A stretch of 64,000 nt of DNA from Garcia nutans (taxonomy: Eukaryota > Streptophyta > Magnoliopsida > Malpighiales > Euphorbiaceae). A model generated the notes under the pieces. It did not search any database and was not told the DNA's origin. It worked only from the letters and a program-made list of their open reading frames with translations. The stretch covers positions 44,702,001-44,766,000 of the forward strand of contig CANTUV010000035.1 in the NCBI GenBank assembly GCA_947685225.1, written 5' to 3'. Position numbers and translations under genes: made by a program. This document shows positions 33,713-45,905 of the stretch, in pieces (the stretch's first letter is position 1; each line of letters begins with the position of its first letter).

Positions 33713-34879
33713 ACATTTTTGTCATTATAATTTCTTTCCTTAATTTGTTTTGACTCCTTTTTTCTTAATTGTTGCAAGTTATTGGTTTGTCTGATCATGA
33801 AGCTGGGCCATCATATGCTACTCTGGTTCAATGACACTTTTCACCATTTGCTCCTCATATGCCATTTTATCTTTAGGGCTTTGACTTGAATTACTTGGTC
33901 TGTAGTCTTGTTTCAATGTTGATCTATGCTATATGTATCATGATTATGTATGTATTTATCTTTTTCCTTTTCTAGCTCACAGTGAATGCTTGAGGAATAA
34001 AATAAGAAGTTGCAAGATGAGTTAGCTGCCAGTCATCGGGAGTTAGACACCAACCATCAAGATACTGCTCATTTCTAGGATTTATATCATCGATCATAAC
34101 AAAACTTCCAGGACTTTCAATTTTAGGGCATGAGGGATCCCAATGCGTCTTCTTCGAGGGGACCCCAGGCTGATGACCATGACCATGATGTGCCTCCTCC
34201 TTAGTCAGGCAATAATTACTCTAGGGCTTATGTCCAAAGCGACAGAGATCCCGATGCTTCTTCATCTTGGGCAAATGACATGCCTCCTCCTACATCATAC
34301 GATGATTTTTGTAGAGCTTTATTTGATTATGGACTGCCCCTTTCATCTCAGTTATCTTGTAATTTAATCAAGTTAAATTGGACATGTAAGACAAATAGAC
34401 TATAATGAAATAAATCAAGTAACCTTTAAATTTTTGACTTTTTTTTGTAACACCTTTCTATCCCTCTTTTTTTTTTTTTACTTTACCATATCATTACAAC
34501 ACTTTTATTACTTTTGAATTTTACAAAACAAAAGGGAACAATTATCCATGTACGTCCAATGTCCATGTCGAATCCAAACACACGAATTAGGTTTAATGTT
34601 TTAAAAACCACTTGTAATTCAGATATCTAGTATTAATTCGCCATGAATTATGTCTTCCTTATGTGATATGGTTTCCATCTCGTCATCTATTTAAACCATT
34701 AATCCACGCTTATCTCTTTCCAATTTAAACTATATTCATTCGGACAACCCTTGTATTAAGGAAAGCGAATTCAATTCACAGTCCCAAACACCTCGCTTTT
34801 ATTTCTCCCAATTTATTTGTATCTTTTCAAAAATTCATCGTGTGTCACCCTTAAACAATTTCAACTTTAGCAACTTAGA
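33713..34879 (+). other. Decayed continuation of the PMD cargo and spacer
   Basis: Weak coding traces (33780-34370: GLSDHEAGPSYATL, repeated SSWANDMPPPTSYDDF-like units) look like the low-complexity C-terminal part of the PMD or a neighbouring gene. 34385-34880 shows no coding signal. Confidence 0.35.
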
Positions 34880-35454
34880 TCATGATCGAGGCTAATTTAA
34901 AGAAGAAGAAAGATTTATTCAAGACCCTTGGAACTATACATTGGGAAAAAGTATCTTAGTCCCTTATTGATACTTTGAAGTGTTTTCGAAACATCAAATT
35001 GAACCACCCATTCTTACATACTATGGCTTCCTTTTGGAATGTGGAATCTAGGACTTTTAAAATTAACTTTGAATTGTGCCCCATGATTAAAGAATTTGAA
35101 GCCATACTCAGATATCCAAGAGATTGTCAAATAGCCATTTCACATTTCAAAGTATGAAGTTCTTTAATTGACCAGAGGTGAGAAAATCTTGCTCGGCCCT
35201 TTGATTGATTTTTGTGCTTCCCATTTGGCTCCCACCTAAACATGGGGGGTGCATATTTTATCTGTGCTTGCTTAGTCAGTTTTTGCTTATTTCTTTTGTT
35301 GGTGACATTGATCGGCGAGATTAGATATTATGGACCAAATGGAGGGAGGATTTTCACCAATACCCATGGTCCTAGCAAAAACCTTGGTTAGATTAGATCA
35401 ATTTAAGACTAGTTTCTTAAGAAGGTTAATTGGAAGTCCTCTGTTGCTTTAGGT

Positions 35455-35680
35455 AATTACCTAAACCGACCTTTCGGGTTTTCAATTTAGGTCAATATTT
35501 ATTTATTACTCTAACTTTTACCTAGTTTACCCTTACAGGTTTTCAGAAATAGTGAGCTTCATTTTTTTTATTTTGGTCATAATTTTTGCTTAGTCCGCCC
35601 TTGCGGGTTTTCAAAACTAACAGACCGTCCTAACTTTTATCTAGGCTGCCCTTGCAGGTTTTCAACATTGCGGGCTTATT
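35455..35680. repeat. GCCCTTGCGGGTTTTCA minisatellite
   Basis: Four diverged units of about 55-68 bp share CCTAG..GCCCTTGCAGGTTTTCA. Two more decayed units lie at 36415-36515. They lie between cargo and integrase of B3. Confidence 0.7.
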
Positions 35681-35683
35681 TCC

Positions 35684-35686
<3 letters not shown>

Positions 35687-35727
<41 letters not shown>

Positions 35728-35730
35728 TAT
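35687..35730. repeat. (TTA)n microsatellite
   Basis: About 14 uninterrupted ATT/TTA units. Confidence 0.95.
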
Positions 35731-36539
35731 TTTTCTTTTAGATCTGGCTGTAAGAATGCTTTTGTTTACTTGACTTTCCAGTTGTGGTTCATGCAAGATA
35801 CCTACCTTGACACCATTTTGCGAGAAAACTTATACGATCTGCTTCTTCACATGCTGAATGGGATAAGTGAATTATTTCTACAGTTGTTACCTATATTCGT
35901 TGGTAATTGCCTTGGTGGAAAATTAGACACGTTCCACTCGGACATATTTGATGTATGTTCCACTTGCTGCTCTTTGCCAAGGTACATGTTATGATCCTCA
36001 CCGCCTTGGTTGCCAGTATGGACCTCAACCTTAGGACTCTGATTTTACTATTGACCTAGACATGCCCTTGTTGACATAAGCTTTCTTGGACCATCTGAGA
36101 CAAAGCTGGCCTGCACATTATACTTACCATCTTTCATGAATCTGCAATTACCAGTCTTTAGATAAAACGATGTTAGGATGAAAGACATTTTCTTTTTATT
36201 ATAATTTGTCATCACTTTTTGCTATTATGTAATTTATTTCACTATGTTGGTTAGATATTTGAAATGATGCACATAGAATAATTTTATTATTAACTCTGTC
36301 TCATTAAATTGGGAACAACTAATAAACATATAGCCAGCATATATAATATCACTCCTATTACCAACTAACCTTTTCAGATTTTCTAATTGACGATTTTTAA
36401 TCGTTTAGCCCTAATTGTTGCCTAGCCCACCCTTTCAAATTTTTAGAACTAGCGTGCTGCTCTAATTTTTGCCTAGGCCACACTTTTAGGTTTTCGACCT
36501 AGCGAGCTTACTTTTTTTAGACATAAAACCTCTTTAGTC

Positions 36540-37668
36540 GATCAATGTTTACTGGTTCACTGAACTTGTTTCCATCTATGTTAGCTATCTTGACTGCACC
36601 CTTTTTCTTACTTGTTTCATAACATAAGGCCCTTCCCAACTTGGTATGAACTTCCCTCTTGGATCCGGGACATTTGGCTTGCATTGTTTTAGTACTAAAT
36701 CACCAACCTTAAGCCTTCTAGCAAGGACCCTTTAATTATAAGTCTTGGTTATCTTTCTTTGGTAAAACTGATGATGATACAATGCCTTCAACCTTCTTTC
36801 TTCCACCAAAGCCAATTGTGTGTATCTGCTTAATGCCCATTCTATCTCAGGCAATTCTACTTCCAACACTACCCTTAGTGACTTGATCTCAATTTCAATA
36901 GGCAACACTGCTTCCATTCTATAGACTAAAGAGAACGGTGTCATTTTGGTCAGCATTCGCATACTTATTCTATATCCCTATAAAGTAAAAGGCAACATGT
37001 CTAACCAATCTCTGTACATTTTGGTCATCTTGGAAAGAATATGATTAATTGTCTTATTGGCTGCTTCCACCGCTCCATTAGCTTTTGGTTTGTATGGGGA
37101 TGATCGATGATGATTGATCTAATATTGTGCAAACAAATCCCTTACAGCTCCTTGGAATTGTACCCCATTATCTGACACTATACTATGTGGAATCCTGTAT
37201 CTACATATGAGATTTCTTTCAATGAATCGAGACATTTGCCTAGCACCCAGCTTATTTAAAGATTCAGCTTCAACCCATTTTGAAAAGTAGTCCACTGCTA
37301 CAACTATATACCAATGGCCATTCAAAGTTGATGGATGTATTTCCCCAATAATGTTTACCCTAAGTTGAGAAGTGCCAAGGTGAAGACATAGAATGCAGTT
37401 ATTCAGGAGGCAGATGGTTCAAATTCCCATACATCTAGCATTATTGACACTTCCACACAAAATTAATATAATCCTTTTCCATGGTCAGCCAATAGTAGCC
37501 TTGTTGGATTATCTTCTTAGCCAGGGCTAAGCTATTCATATGGGGTCCATAAGTTCTTGCATGTATTTCTGACATGATTTGCCCAACGTCAAATTTTCTT
37601 AAACATCTTAAATGCACCCGATCAAGCCACCTCTGATATAGCTCTCCTTGAAAGGTGATGTATTGCAA
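36540..37668 (-). pseudogene. pol: Element B3 integrase, broken
   Basis: The order on the minus strand is an N-terminal part with KIIQQGYYWLTMEKDY and a zinc-binding region (37668-37441), then the core with VAVDYFSKWVEAE (first Asp) and IPHSIVSDNGVQF (second Asp) at 37325-37119. TPFSLVYRMEAVLPIEIEI (36950-36870) and a C-terminal GDLVLKQCKP..SWEGPYVM-like stretch (about 36720-36620) follow. This is the usual Tat-lineage integrase plan with no chromodomain. Stops near 37438, 37116 and 36729 separate the pieces. Confidence 0.85.
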
Positions 37669-37899
37669 AGACCATCACTTTATAGCTCTTCTCTCTTCTC
37701 TTATTGCCCCCAAATGGGTACTCCATATTTTCCAAAAATCATCTCATAGTATCATACCTTCATCATGGTCCATATCAGTTTCCATAACCATTTCATACTC
37801 ATAGCAAGGAGTAGTTAAACTAGTCAAAACCAGAGATTTGAGGAATGATTTGATAAGATCCTCTCATACCGAAGCCAATATGGCTAGGGCATCAGCCAT

Positions 37900-38723
37900 T
37901 TGATTTTCTTCCCTTGGCAGGTGTAGAAACCTACAATCCTTGAAGTTCTTTCTCATCCCAGTTAGTAGTCATGGTATGATTTTAGCTTTTCTTCCTTAAA
38001 CTCCCATTCTCCATTTACTTGGGATACTACCAGTAGTGAGTCACCAAAAACCTAGACTCTATTGACCCTCATCATTATCAAGGTTTTTAAACCAAAGATA
38101 CATGCTTCATATTTCACCATATTATTGGTTACCTTGAATTTTAATTTCTTAGACAAGGGGATGAGCTCTCCTTCGGGTGACTCCAATATTACTCCCAATC
38201 CAACTCCTCTTCTATTAACTACCCCATCAAAATACTTTTTTCACTCTTATACTTTTATAGCCTCCAAATGCTCATCGGGGAATTTGAAAGTTACTTCTTC
38301 ACTATCAGGTAATGGTTGTTGAGCCAGGAATTCCGCTACTGCTCTTTTCTTAATGGTCTTCCTGGTTATATATTCGATCTCAAATTCTTTTAGGATTATT
38401 AACCATCGGCCATATTTCCCAATAAACGAGGGTGTCTCTCCCACATATTTCACTGAATCCAACCTGAAAACTTCTTACACACTATAAGATTGAAAGTAAT
38501 GCCGCAACTCCTTAGATGACCAAACCATGGCAATACAAGTCTTTTCAATGATACTATACTTGACCTCATAAGGTAGGAGTTTTCTACTTAAGTAGTAGAT
38601 TGCGCACTTGACTCTCGATTCATCCACTTGGGCTAGCAATACTCCTATTGATTCTTCTTCTATTGCTAAGTGCAGTATCAATGGCTTCCCAGGTTTGGGT
38701 GGCTTCAAGACTGGTGGATTCAA
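37900..38723 (-). pseudogene. pol: Element B3 dual RNase H (Ty3 type plus archaeal-like)
   Basis: The first domain (38723-38247) has LILHLAIEEESIGVLLAQ, AIYYLSRKLLPYEVKYS and a tether with KYGRWLIILKEFEIEY. The second (about 38240-38020) has YFDGVVNRRGVGLGVILESP, a KYEA segment and FGDSLLV, giving the Asp, Glu and Asp of an archaeal-like RNase H. Two RNase H domains in a row are a hallmark of the Tat lineage. Stops occur in both. Confidence 0.8.
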
Positions 38724-38759
38724 TAGGTATTCTTCTATACGATCAAAAGCCTTTTGGCA

Positions 38760-39735
38760 CTCATCATTCCATTTTATTGGTTGGTTCTTCCTAAGCAGCT
38801 TAAATATGGGTTCATAAATGGTGGTGATTTTTGCAATGAACCAACTTATGTATTATAATCTTCTAATAAATCCCCTGACCCCCTTCTCCGTCTTAGGGGT
38901 CAGAATATCCCGAATTACGTTAACTTTTGTTGGGTCAATCTCAATGCCATTTGGGCTAATGACATGCCCTAACATCTTACCTAAGGTAACACCAAACACA
39001 CACTTTTTTGGGTTCAACCTAAGGTTATACTTGACTGCCCTCTAAAAGAAAATTTTCAAGTTTTAGAAATATTGTTCTCTTGTATTTGACTTCACCATTG
39101 TGTCATCCACATAGACTTCAATCTCCTTATGCATCATATAATGAAGCAAGGTAGTGGCCACTCTCTGGTAAGTTGCCCCAGCATTGTTTAATCCAAACAA
39201 TGTCACCTTGTAGCAAAATATACCTCATGTAGTTATAAACGTAATTTTGGCTTTATCCTCTTAGGCCATTAACACTTGATTGTATTCAAAAAATTCATCC
39301 ACAAACGAGTGTAGCACACTAGAGGCTACACTATTGATTAAGACATCTATATGGGAAAAAAGAAAATCATCCTTAGGGAGAAGCTTTATTTAAATCTCTT
39401 TAGTCCATAAAAACCCTAATTCTCCCATATTTCTTTGGTACAGAGATGATGTTGGCTAGCCAATTGGAATAATCTATAACTTCTAGGAATTTTACTTGTA
39501 TCTGCTTAGTGACTTCTTCTTTGATCAATTCTGCCCATTCCAATCATAAACGCCTTAACTTCTGCTTGATGGGCTTTATGTGAGTGTAGATTGGGATCAT
39601 GCGTTCAGCAATTCTAAGCAAATCCTCATAAGACCAAGTAAAGACTTCTTCATATTTTTTGAAAAAATCTCTCTCTCTCTCTCTCTTTAGGAGTAAGGTC
39701 AGATGCGATACTAATAGTTTTAGGGTTTTCAATTG
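38760..39735 (-). pseudogene. pol: Element B3 reverse transcriptase, decayed
   Basis: The frame starts with FFKKYEEVFTWSYEDLLRI (39660-39600), the usual Tat pre-RT motif, and includes a YVDD box near 39110 (EVYVDDTMVKS). Many frameshifts and stops lie between 39540 and 38760. It is not functional as read. Confidence 0.75.
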
Positions 39736-40158
39736 TTTCCAAATTTAATGATTGTGTGTCAACAGAGATAATATTAAAAATGATCATATAACCATCACAC
39801 GGATGTTTACAACCATTAGGAAAATATCACACAAGTAAGCAAAATTAGACTTTATTATATTCATTTTGGAAAAGAAAACATCATCATCCTCATAAAGAGC
39901 AGAAAAATCAAAATCAAAATTCAAATCAACATCAATGTTCTCATCATCACATATTGCCAGATTATCAAATTGATCTTAAATAAGTGAGGCAATTTCTTCT
40001 TAAGTCTTCAGGACTTTTGGACCAACTTCCTTCTTGTCCTCTTGGTTAGTTGGTCACATGATCTCTTTCTTCACCTATTTAGCAGGCTCAACAACATCAT
40101 CAAAGATTTTGAACCCAGGGAGCATCCTTCCCATGAGCATGACAGGCTTTAATTTCCC

Positions 40159-41069
40159 TTACAGTGGTCCCAATTCTTGAGCTTTGACAAATATCTCTTC
40201 AAGTGGAGGGAATTCCATCTTCCTGTCTCCCTTCAATAGAGTTCCTCCATTGGTCTCTTTATATCCCAACCCCTTTTTTGATACTTGAGTCTTAAAATTG
40301 GGAAGCTCCATCACACCTGCTTTTCCTTTCCCAAGTCCAGTTCCTGGCAAATAGTTCATTTGCTTCATCATGGCCAGAACCTTAAAACCTATTATTATGT
40401 CCTAAAAAATACTAGCTACTTGAAAACCATTGAGGGGCCTCTCCACCTTGAGAGTATGGGCTGCTTCACTATTTTTTGCCTCAATTATTACTATCCCATC
40501 ATTGCTTGGAAACTTTATCTTTTGGTGGAGCTTAGAAGGGACTCTACAAGAGGGTGAAACCATGGACGTCTCAACAACAATGCAAAGGTGACTGGTATAT
40601 CTAAACCTACAAACTCCACCATGGACTCAATAGGGCCTCCTTTCATGAGGGTCTTGAAGGTTCCTTCAGCTTGTCTCTTAGTGTTGTCATAGGCTCAAAT
40701 CGTTACATCCAACAAACTCAGATCACAAGTAGACATAGCAAACTTTGGCAGAATCTTCAATGGGTAAACATTTATAGCAGAGGCATCATCAACCATGAAA
40801 CAAGGGGTTCTTTTTCCTTTGACTTCTACCATAATGAAAAGTGGGTAGACATGGTCCCTTCCATCCTCTGGTAAATCAACATCTAAGAAAGAAACCATCC
40901 CGTCTTGAATCTTGCTGCCATTTTGAATCTCTTTGGACTTCATCACCTCATTGATTCTTTTTGTTCCCCTGAAACTAACCAACTCCTTTGGTATTACAGA
41001 AGTATAAATCTGCATGCTTGCCATAGCTTTGGCCATAATGTCCTGATGTTTCTTGGACATTGCCATCAA
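40159..41069 (-). pseudogene. pol: Element B3 protease region with G-patch-like motif
   Basis: A retropepsin-like segment reads FMVDDASAINVYPLKIL (about 40800), with Asp-Asp-Ala where a DSG/DGGSA motif is expected. Downstream, GTGLGKGKAGV and KGLGYKETNGG (40371-40230) give the Gly-rich G-patch-like motif typical of Tat polyproteins. Stops lie near 40692 and 40400. Confidence 0.7.
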
Positions 41070-41306
41070 ATCCTAGATGTTGATGCTAGCTTGGGCCCTT
41101 TTTAAATATTTAAGGACAATGGCATCTTCGTCTTCATCTTCTTTCATTTCTCTCTCAGCATCCTTCCCATTACCAATCTCTGCTTCTATTGGTTGAGCTT
41201 GGGCATAAGGTTTGCCAAAATGGGTATTCAACACTTCTTCTTTAGGTTTGGACCAATCCCATTCCTCTTGCTTGGCTTCTTATTCCTCCTCACTGTCAGT
41301 ATAATC

Positions 41307-42110
41307 TCAGAACTTATTCACAGCACAATTGATCAATGCTTTTTCTTCCATAACTACTAAGTGAAGGAAAACTTCCTCTTCTGTAGCTTCCCCCTTTATA
41401 TCTTGAAATGATGACAAGACAACCTTCTCATCTAGTCCTCCTCCTATCATGAAGGTTGTTAGTGGTGGTACTCTGTTGAACCTAGGCAAAGGGTTATCTT
41501 TTATGTTAGGCTTATTGGGTTTAGGTGACCTTCCACTGTCAATTAGATTTTGAATCTCATGACTTAACCGCATGCATTTGTCTATTATATGCCCTTGCAT
41601 TTTGATGAAAGTGATAGAAAGTCTTGGCATCAAAGCTTGGTGGTAAAGGACTTGAAAAAGGTCGATAAGCCAGTGGTTGTAACAACCTTTTCTTCTACAG
41701 TTTATTGAAAACCTAAAACAGAGGTTTCCATAATTTTGAAAATTATCTTCTATTTTCTTGACCATTTGCATTGACATCCACCACCTTCTGTGTACCTTGA
41801 TTGCCATATTTATAATTCCCTTTTTCGTTCCTTCTTCTAACAAAAAGGTTTTCCTCCCTTTCCCATTCTTCTATTTGTAATCCGACTTGGAGAAGGTCCT
41901 GAAAGTCCCTAATAAGAGTGTGGGACATCCGCTCATGAAGATTATGTAATACATGTCGTATTATCATCTGAATCTGATCAAACTCATCCGGCTTCTTCTT
42001 AAGAAGTGCAACCTTATTTCTCCATCTCTTGACATAGTCAACAAAGTTCTCATTTTGCTTTTGCCTTATTGATTCTACCTCTATCAGAGTTACTTTCAAT
42101 TTAGTATTAT
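41307..42110 (-). pseudogene. gag: Element B3 Gag, broken
   Basis: The first ORF (42099-41743) has SIRQKQNENFVDYVKRWRNKVA and MIIRHVLHNLHERMSH.., the Tat Gag core. A frameshift near 41780 leads to the second part (41640-41307), with SITFIKMQGHIIDKCMRL, EIQNLIDSG and DNPLPRF, where this lineage has a Cys/His stretch (here the Cys residues are partly lost). Gag packages the element RNA. The N-terminal Gag part is scattered in 42110-42480. Confidence 0.8.
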
Positions 42111-43962
42111 ATCAATACTACTGAATGAAGGCTTTGTACACTAAACTCCAGTCCTTTTGAGTGTTCTCCTTTAAGGTATTGAACCAGTTTTATACAACAG
42201 GGTTCAATAAGAGCATGAAATACATTAGAGTTTGAGCCTTAGTAGCTCTAGCAGACTGCATAGCAGTGATGTACTGCTTGACATGCAAATGGGGATTTCT
42301 CATTCCATCGAACTTAGCAAAAGGAGGCACTTGAACTTGTAAGGGATTCCTTCATCATCCTCAAATAGTTTGTCCACCTCCGACACTTCTTCATTCTTTA
42401 GCTTTTTTTCAAACTTGTTTTCCAAGTCAGCAAGCAGCTTTTTAACATCAGTAGATTCGGTTTTTTCTACAGTCTTCTTTTTTTTCTTCTTTTCATGCGG
42501 GTCTTGGAAGTATGCATCCTAGTCATTATCATCAATTATCACCTTGTCACCATAAAAGGCTACTTCACCTACCTTAGCCTTTCCATTATCTTTCTACTTC
42601 TTGGTGCTAGCAGATGCCTCACTAGTGTTCTCCAACAGTGTAGCCAACTAGCTTCTCATGGTCTCGACCAGGGTCCCTTTCAATTTTTCCATCTTAGATG
42701 CGAAGGCCTCGTTCACCATGTTCTGAACTTGTTCTCAGTCCATTGATCTTGGTTTAAGTTGGCTGAATTCTCACTAAACTCTGAATCACGGACGTTGGTC
42801 AGATTGTCATATGCCTTTGAGCTATTGTACTCCAGGTCTATGGGCCAAAAAGGATCAATGCAAATGTAATGCAATGCATGTCTGCATGAGTAACAAACAA
42901 GGCAAACAAATAATTTAAGTTAAGACATTCGTTCCAACCTTATATCTTCCACACATGTATGGAAAGTCGCTTTCCCTAGGTATATGGTCAACAAAATATC
43001 AACAGGGGATATTTTTGTTTTTGAAAGAATCACTCAAATGAATTAACCATTAATTGTATTCTCAACAAATAGAAGTCAGTTTATGATAAATCCTACTAAA
43101 TAAGCCTTAATTCCCTGGGTCTACTGAGAAATTTGAGCAGCATTTCTGCTATATTTTGGATTAAAACTAAATTAATAGATTTATTATAAATAGATTTTCC
43201 ATTTAGAAAAATAACTAATGATCTATGCCATAAACAAGCCCATGACTAACAAGTCTTAGTATAAATAAGAAAGGCCCACAATTGATTTTAATATTCCATA
43301 ATTGACCTATTTAATTGAAAACCCATCCAACATAATTTTGGTTTGTTGTAAAAAGGCTTTAATTTTTAAAAGCCCAATGAAAGCTTGATTTGAAAAAAAC
43401 GTTCTGGGTCATAAAGAATCATTTCAAAGCCTATAAAAATTTGTTTCAAAAATGGTTAGGCCATAAGAAGGCAATTATTGACCAAAATTTGTTGAAAAGA
43501 TTTTGAAAAAATGATTAGGCCTTTGGGGCTCAAAAGCAATTTTGTACCCAAAATAGTTCATAAAATAGTTTTGGGCCTTCACCATAATTAGGTCATATTA
43601 GGAAAGAGACAAGCCAAATGGGCCATAACTCAGCTAAGACATGTTAATCATAGTCAAACAAAAAGCAATTAGGCCAAACCTAAGAAAAGTTACTAGACCA
43701 ACTATATGGGCTCTAGTCTTTGGGTTGAAAAGGCTTAGGTCCCCATAGCAAGTATATACCAAAAGGTATGAGGCTATGAGTGGTTATGCCATGCTCAATT
43801 TCCATACCTTGAATGAAAGTATGGTATCCCTTACACAACATAACACGGGTTATACAGGGCATCCTAACTCACACACACAATGCAATCTAAGTAATGTAAT
43901 AGATAATATCATAATAAGAAAGAATAAAATAATATAAAGACCAATGGAATCAACTTCTCTTA
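42111..43962 (-). other. Element B3 leader and 5' coding remnants
   Basis: 42111-42800 holds decayed Gag N-terminal text in several frames. 42800-43962 is the untranslated leader, homologous to 715-1483 of B1. Confidence 0.6.
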
Positions 43963-43980
43963 TCCTCAGTGGATTCGCCA
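43963..43980 (-). other. Primer-binding site of B3 (tRNA-Arg type)
   Basis: TGGCGAATCCACTGAGGA on the minus strand, one base from the LTR. It is a decayed form of the B1 PBS. Confidence 0.75.
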
Positions 43981-44744
43981 CTGTGGGAAGAGATCTTTAC
44001 CCCCATCTCCCGGTAGAATGGTTCTTACGACTATGACAATGTTAGGCTCTGAGTCTTAGAGAACATGGGCCTAAACCCAGAGAAAATGAAGTCACCACCC
44101 GGACTGGCCGGGATAGAAAAGAAAGGGGTGGATGACTCAATGCCTAAGAAATCTCCAACCACTATTGGGTTTGAAAAGTTGGATACACATGGGGAATGTA
44201 AGAATGACTTAGCACCCCTATAACGCCCGGTTCATTAGAACTGGTCTCCTTTTTAGGTCTACATATTATTAAATTCTTAATTTATTATAATTCCATCCAT
44301 ATTACATGCAATAAAAAGCAATAAACACCCATCATATTATTGAAATAAAGTAAACAAAATAGGCACCCATCCAAGGATGAAAACTTGCCCTTACAACTAT
44401 TCAAATGCCCATAATACAAGAAAATAAAATGGGACACCCAACGTTTGGTGGAAACATGTCTCTTACATTAACCCAAAAACTTAATTTAAATAGAAGAATA
44501 AACAAATAAATATGAAGTGGAAACATACCTTTTACATCCTTGAAATCAAAATGGTCAACACAGTACAATTAAATCATTCAATCATTAATTATAAACAACA
44601 AAATAAAATCAAAGCACATCATCCATCATAAGTAAGCAACTTTAAATCAAATAATCAAGATCAAGTTATAAGAATGCAAATTAAGATTAAAATATACAAA
44701 ATTGGGTTAAAAGTGCAATCAAGGGCTAAAAATGCAAACTAGGA

Positions 44745-45130
44745 TTGAGGTCTTAGATTAGGATTTTTAAATCTATGAAATTAAGGTTTTGGATTTTAGG
44801 GTTTGAAAATCAAATTAGGGTTTTGGATTTTAAGGAATTTAGGAATTAGGGTTTTAGATATTAGAGTTTACGAGTTAGGGGTTTTGGAATTAAGGTTTAG
44901 GGGATTAGGGTTTTTGAGAATTAGGGTTTGGAGTTTTGTATTAAGGTTTTGGTTTAGGGTTTTTGAAAATTAGGGTTTGGAAATTAGGATTTAGGGTTTT
45001 GGATTAGGGTTTCTATGGTGTAAATTAGGGTTTTAGGACAAAAAAATAGGGTTTTGGAGTTTTAGAAACTAAGCTAACGTTTGTAAGATAAAAATTATGG
45101 TTTTGACATGAAAATTATACAAATTAGGAA
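44745..45130 (-). repeat. Telobox-like array in B3 5' LTR
   Basis: About ten AGGGTTT cores, homologous to 29765-30180. Confidence 0.75.
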
Positions 45131-45629
45131 TTGGTGTGGAAACTATAATTTTAGGTCTCTTTAAATCAGGTATTAGGGTCTGATGCTTAAAGTTTGGGTA
45201 TTATGATTATATGAACTTATGGACACTGCATATTAATTTAAATAAATACATGTCCAGGATATATAAATTGCTACTGGATGAAATTAAGCATAATATATCA
45301 TAATATTATTTCGAAGAATAGAAATTACTACTAGATGTTTAAATAACTATGAATCAATGGATGAAGCTATAATAGTAGCTATTGTAAATTTAAATGAGTT
45401 AAATGATAAAGTCAAACCTCCTTTTATTAGTTCCACCAAAATTGAGTATATCGATCCAAGCTTTCTACCCCACTATTTAGTTTTAGTTGGATGGAGCAAT
45501 CTGAAGACAGTGCCTACTACCCTCTCTATTGTTGTGCATTGCTTGCTTATTGATTGATAGGCTACTTGAGAATTGTTGCCCTCCTCTTGTTAATTATTGC
45601 TACTACCGTTCACTTTTCCCATGTCCATC

Positions 45630-45637
45630 TATTTATA
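45630..45637 (-). promoter_or_regulatory. Putative TATA box of B3 5' LTR
   Basis: TATAAATAGATGG on the minus strand, as at 30676. Confidence 0.65.
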
Positions 45638-45749
45638 ATATATCAATTAGGATTAATACTTCTTTTTAATTTAGCTCTGGGTTTTGCACAGTTTAAGCAC
45701 CATTGGGATTCTTAAACAAACCAAACTCTCTTAGAATCATCTAACCACA

Positions 45750-45905
45750 TGGTCCATGTCTATTTGGAGTGTCCAAATCGACATAAGCTAGGCTCATATC
45801 AATTTGGAGTTGCCAAATCAATATGAGACTTAGCTCATGTCTATTTGGACACTCCAAATCGGCATGAGCCTAGATAGTCCAAATTGACATGAGTCATGCT
45901 CATGT
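45750..45905. repeat. CATGTC(G/T)ATTTGGA dyad array in B3 5' LTR
   Basis: About four arm pairs, homologous to 30790-30985 with some CG sites changed to TG or CA and one unit fewer. Confidence 0.8.

Larger units (their letters stand above)
34880..36000 (+). pseudogene. Second antisense cargo gene in B3 (DUF7745/PMD-like)
   Basis: From about 34880 an N-terminal region reads MIEANLKKKKDLFKT, then LNHPFLHTMASFWNVESRTFK and FELCPMIKEFEAIL (34975-35120). This resembles the conserved opening of DUF7745-type proteins, which are related in style to PMD proteins. A later piece (35750-35990) reads KNAFVYLTFQLWFMQDTYLDTI and an LFLQLLPIFVGNCLGG segment. Several stops lie between, and a minisatellite and (TTA)n interrupt the middle. 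The assignment is by motif memory only. It could instead be the N-terminal half of another PMD copy. Confidence 0.4.

Noticed and set aside
2231..45130. Interstitial telomere from TTTAGGG-like text
   Set aside because: Units are irregular, diverged and at the same place in four LTRs of one family, so they belong to the LTR.
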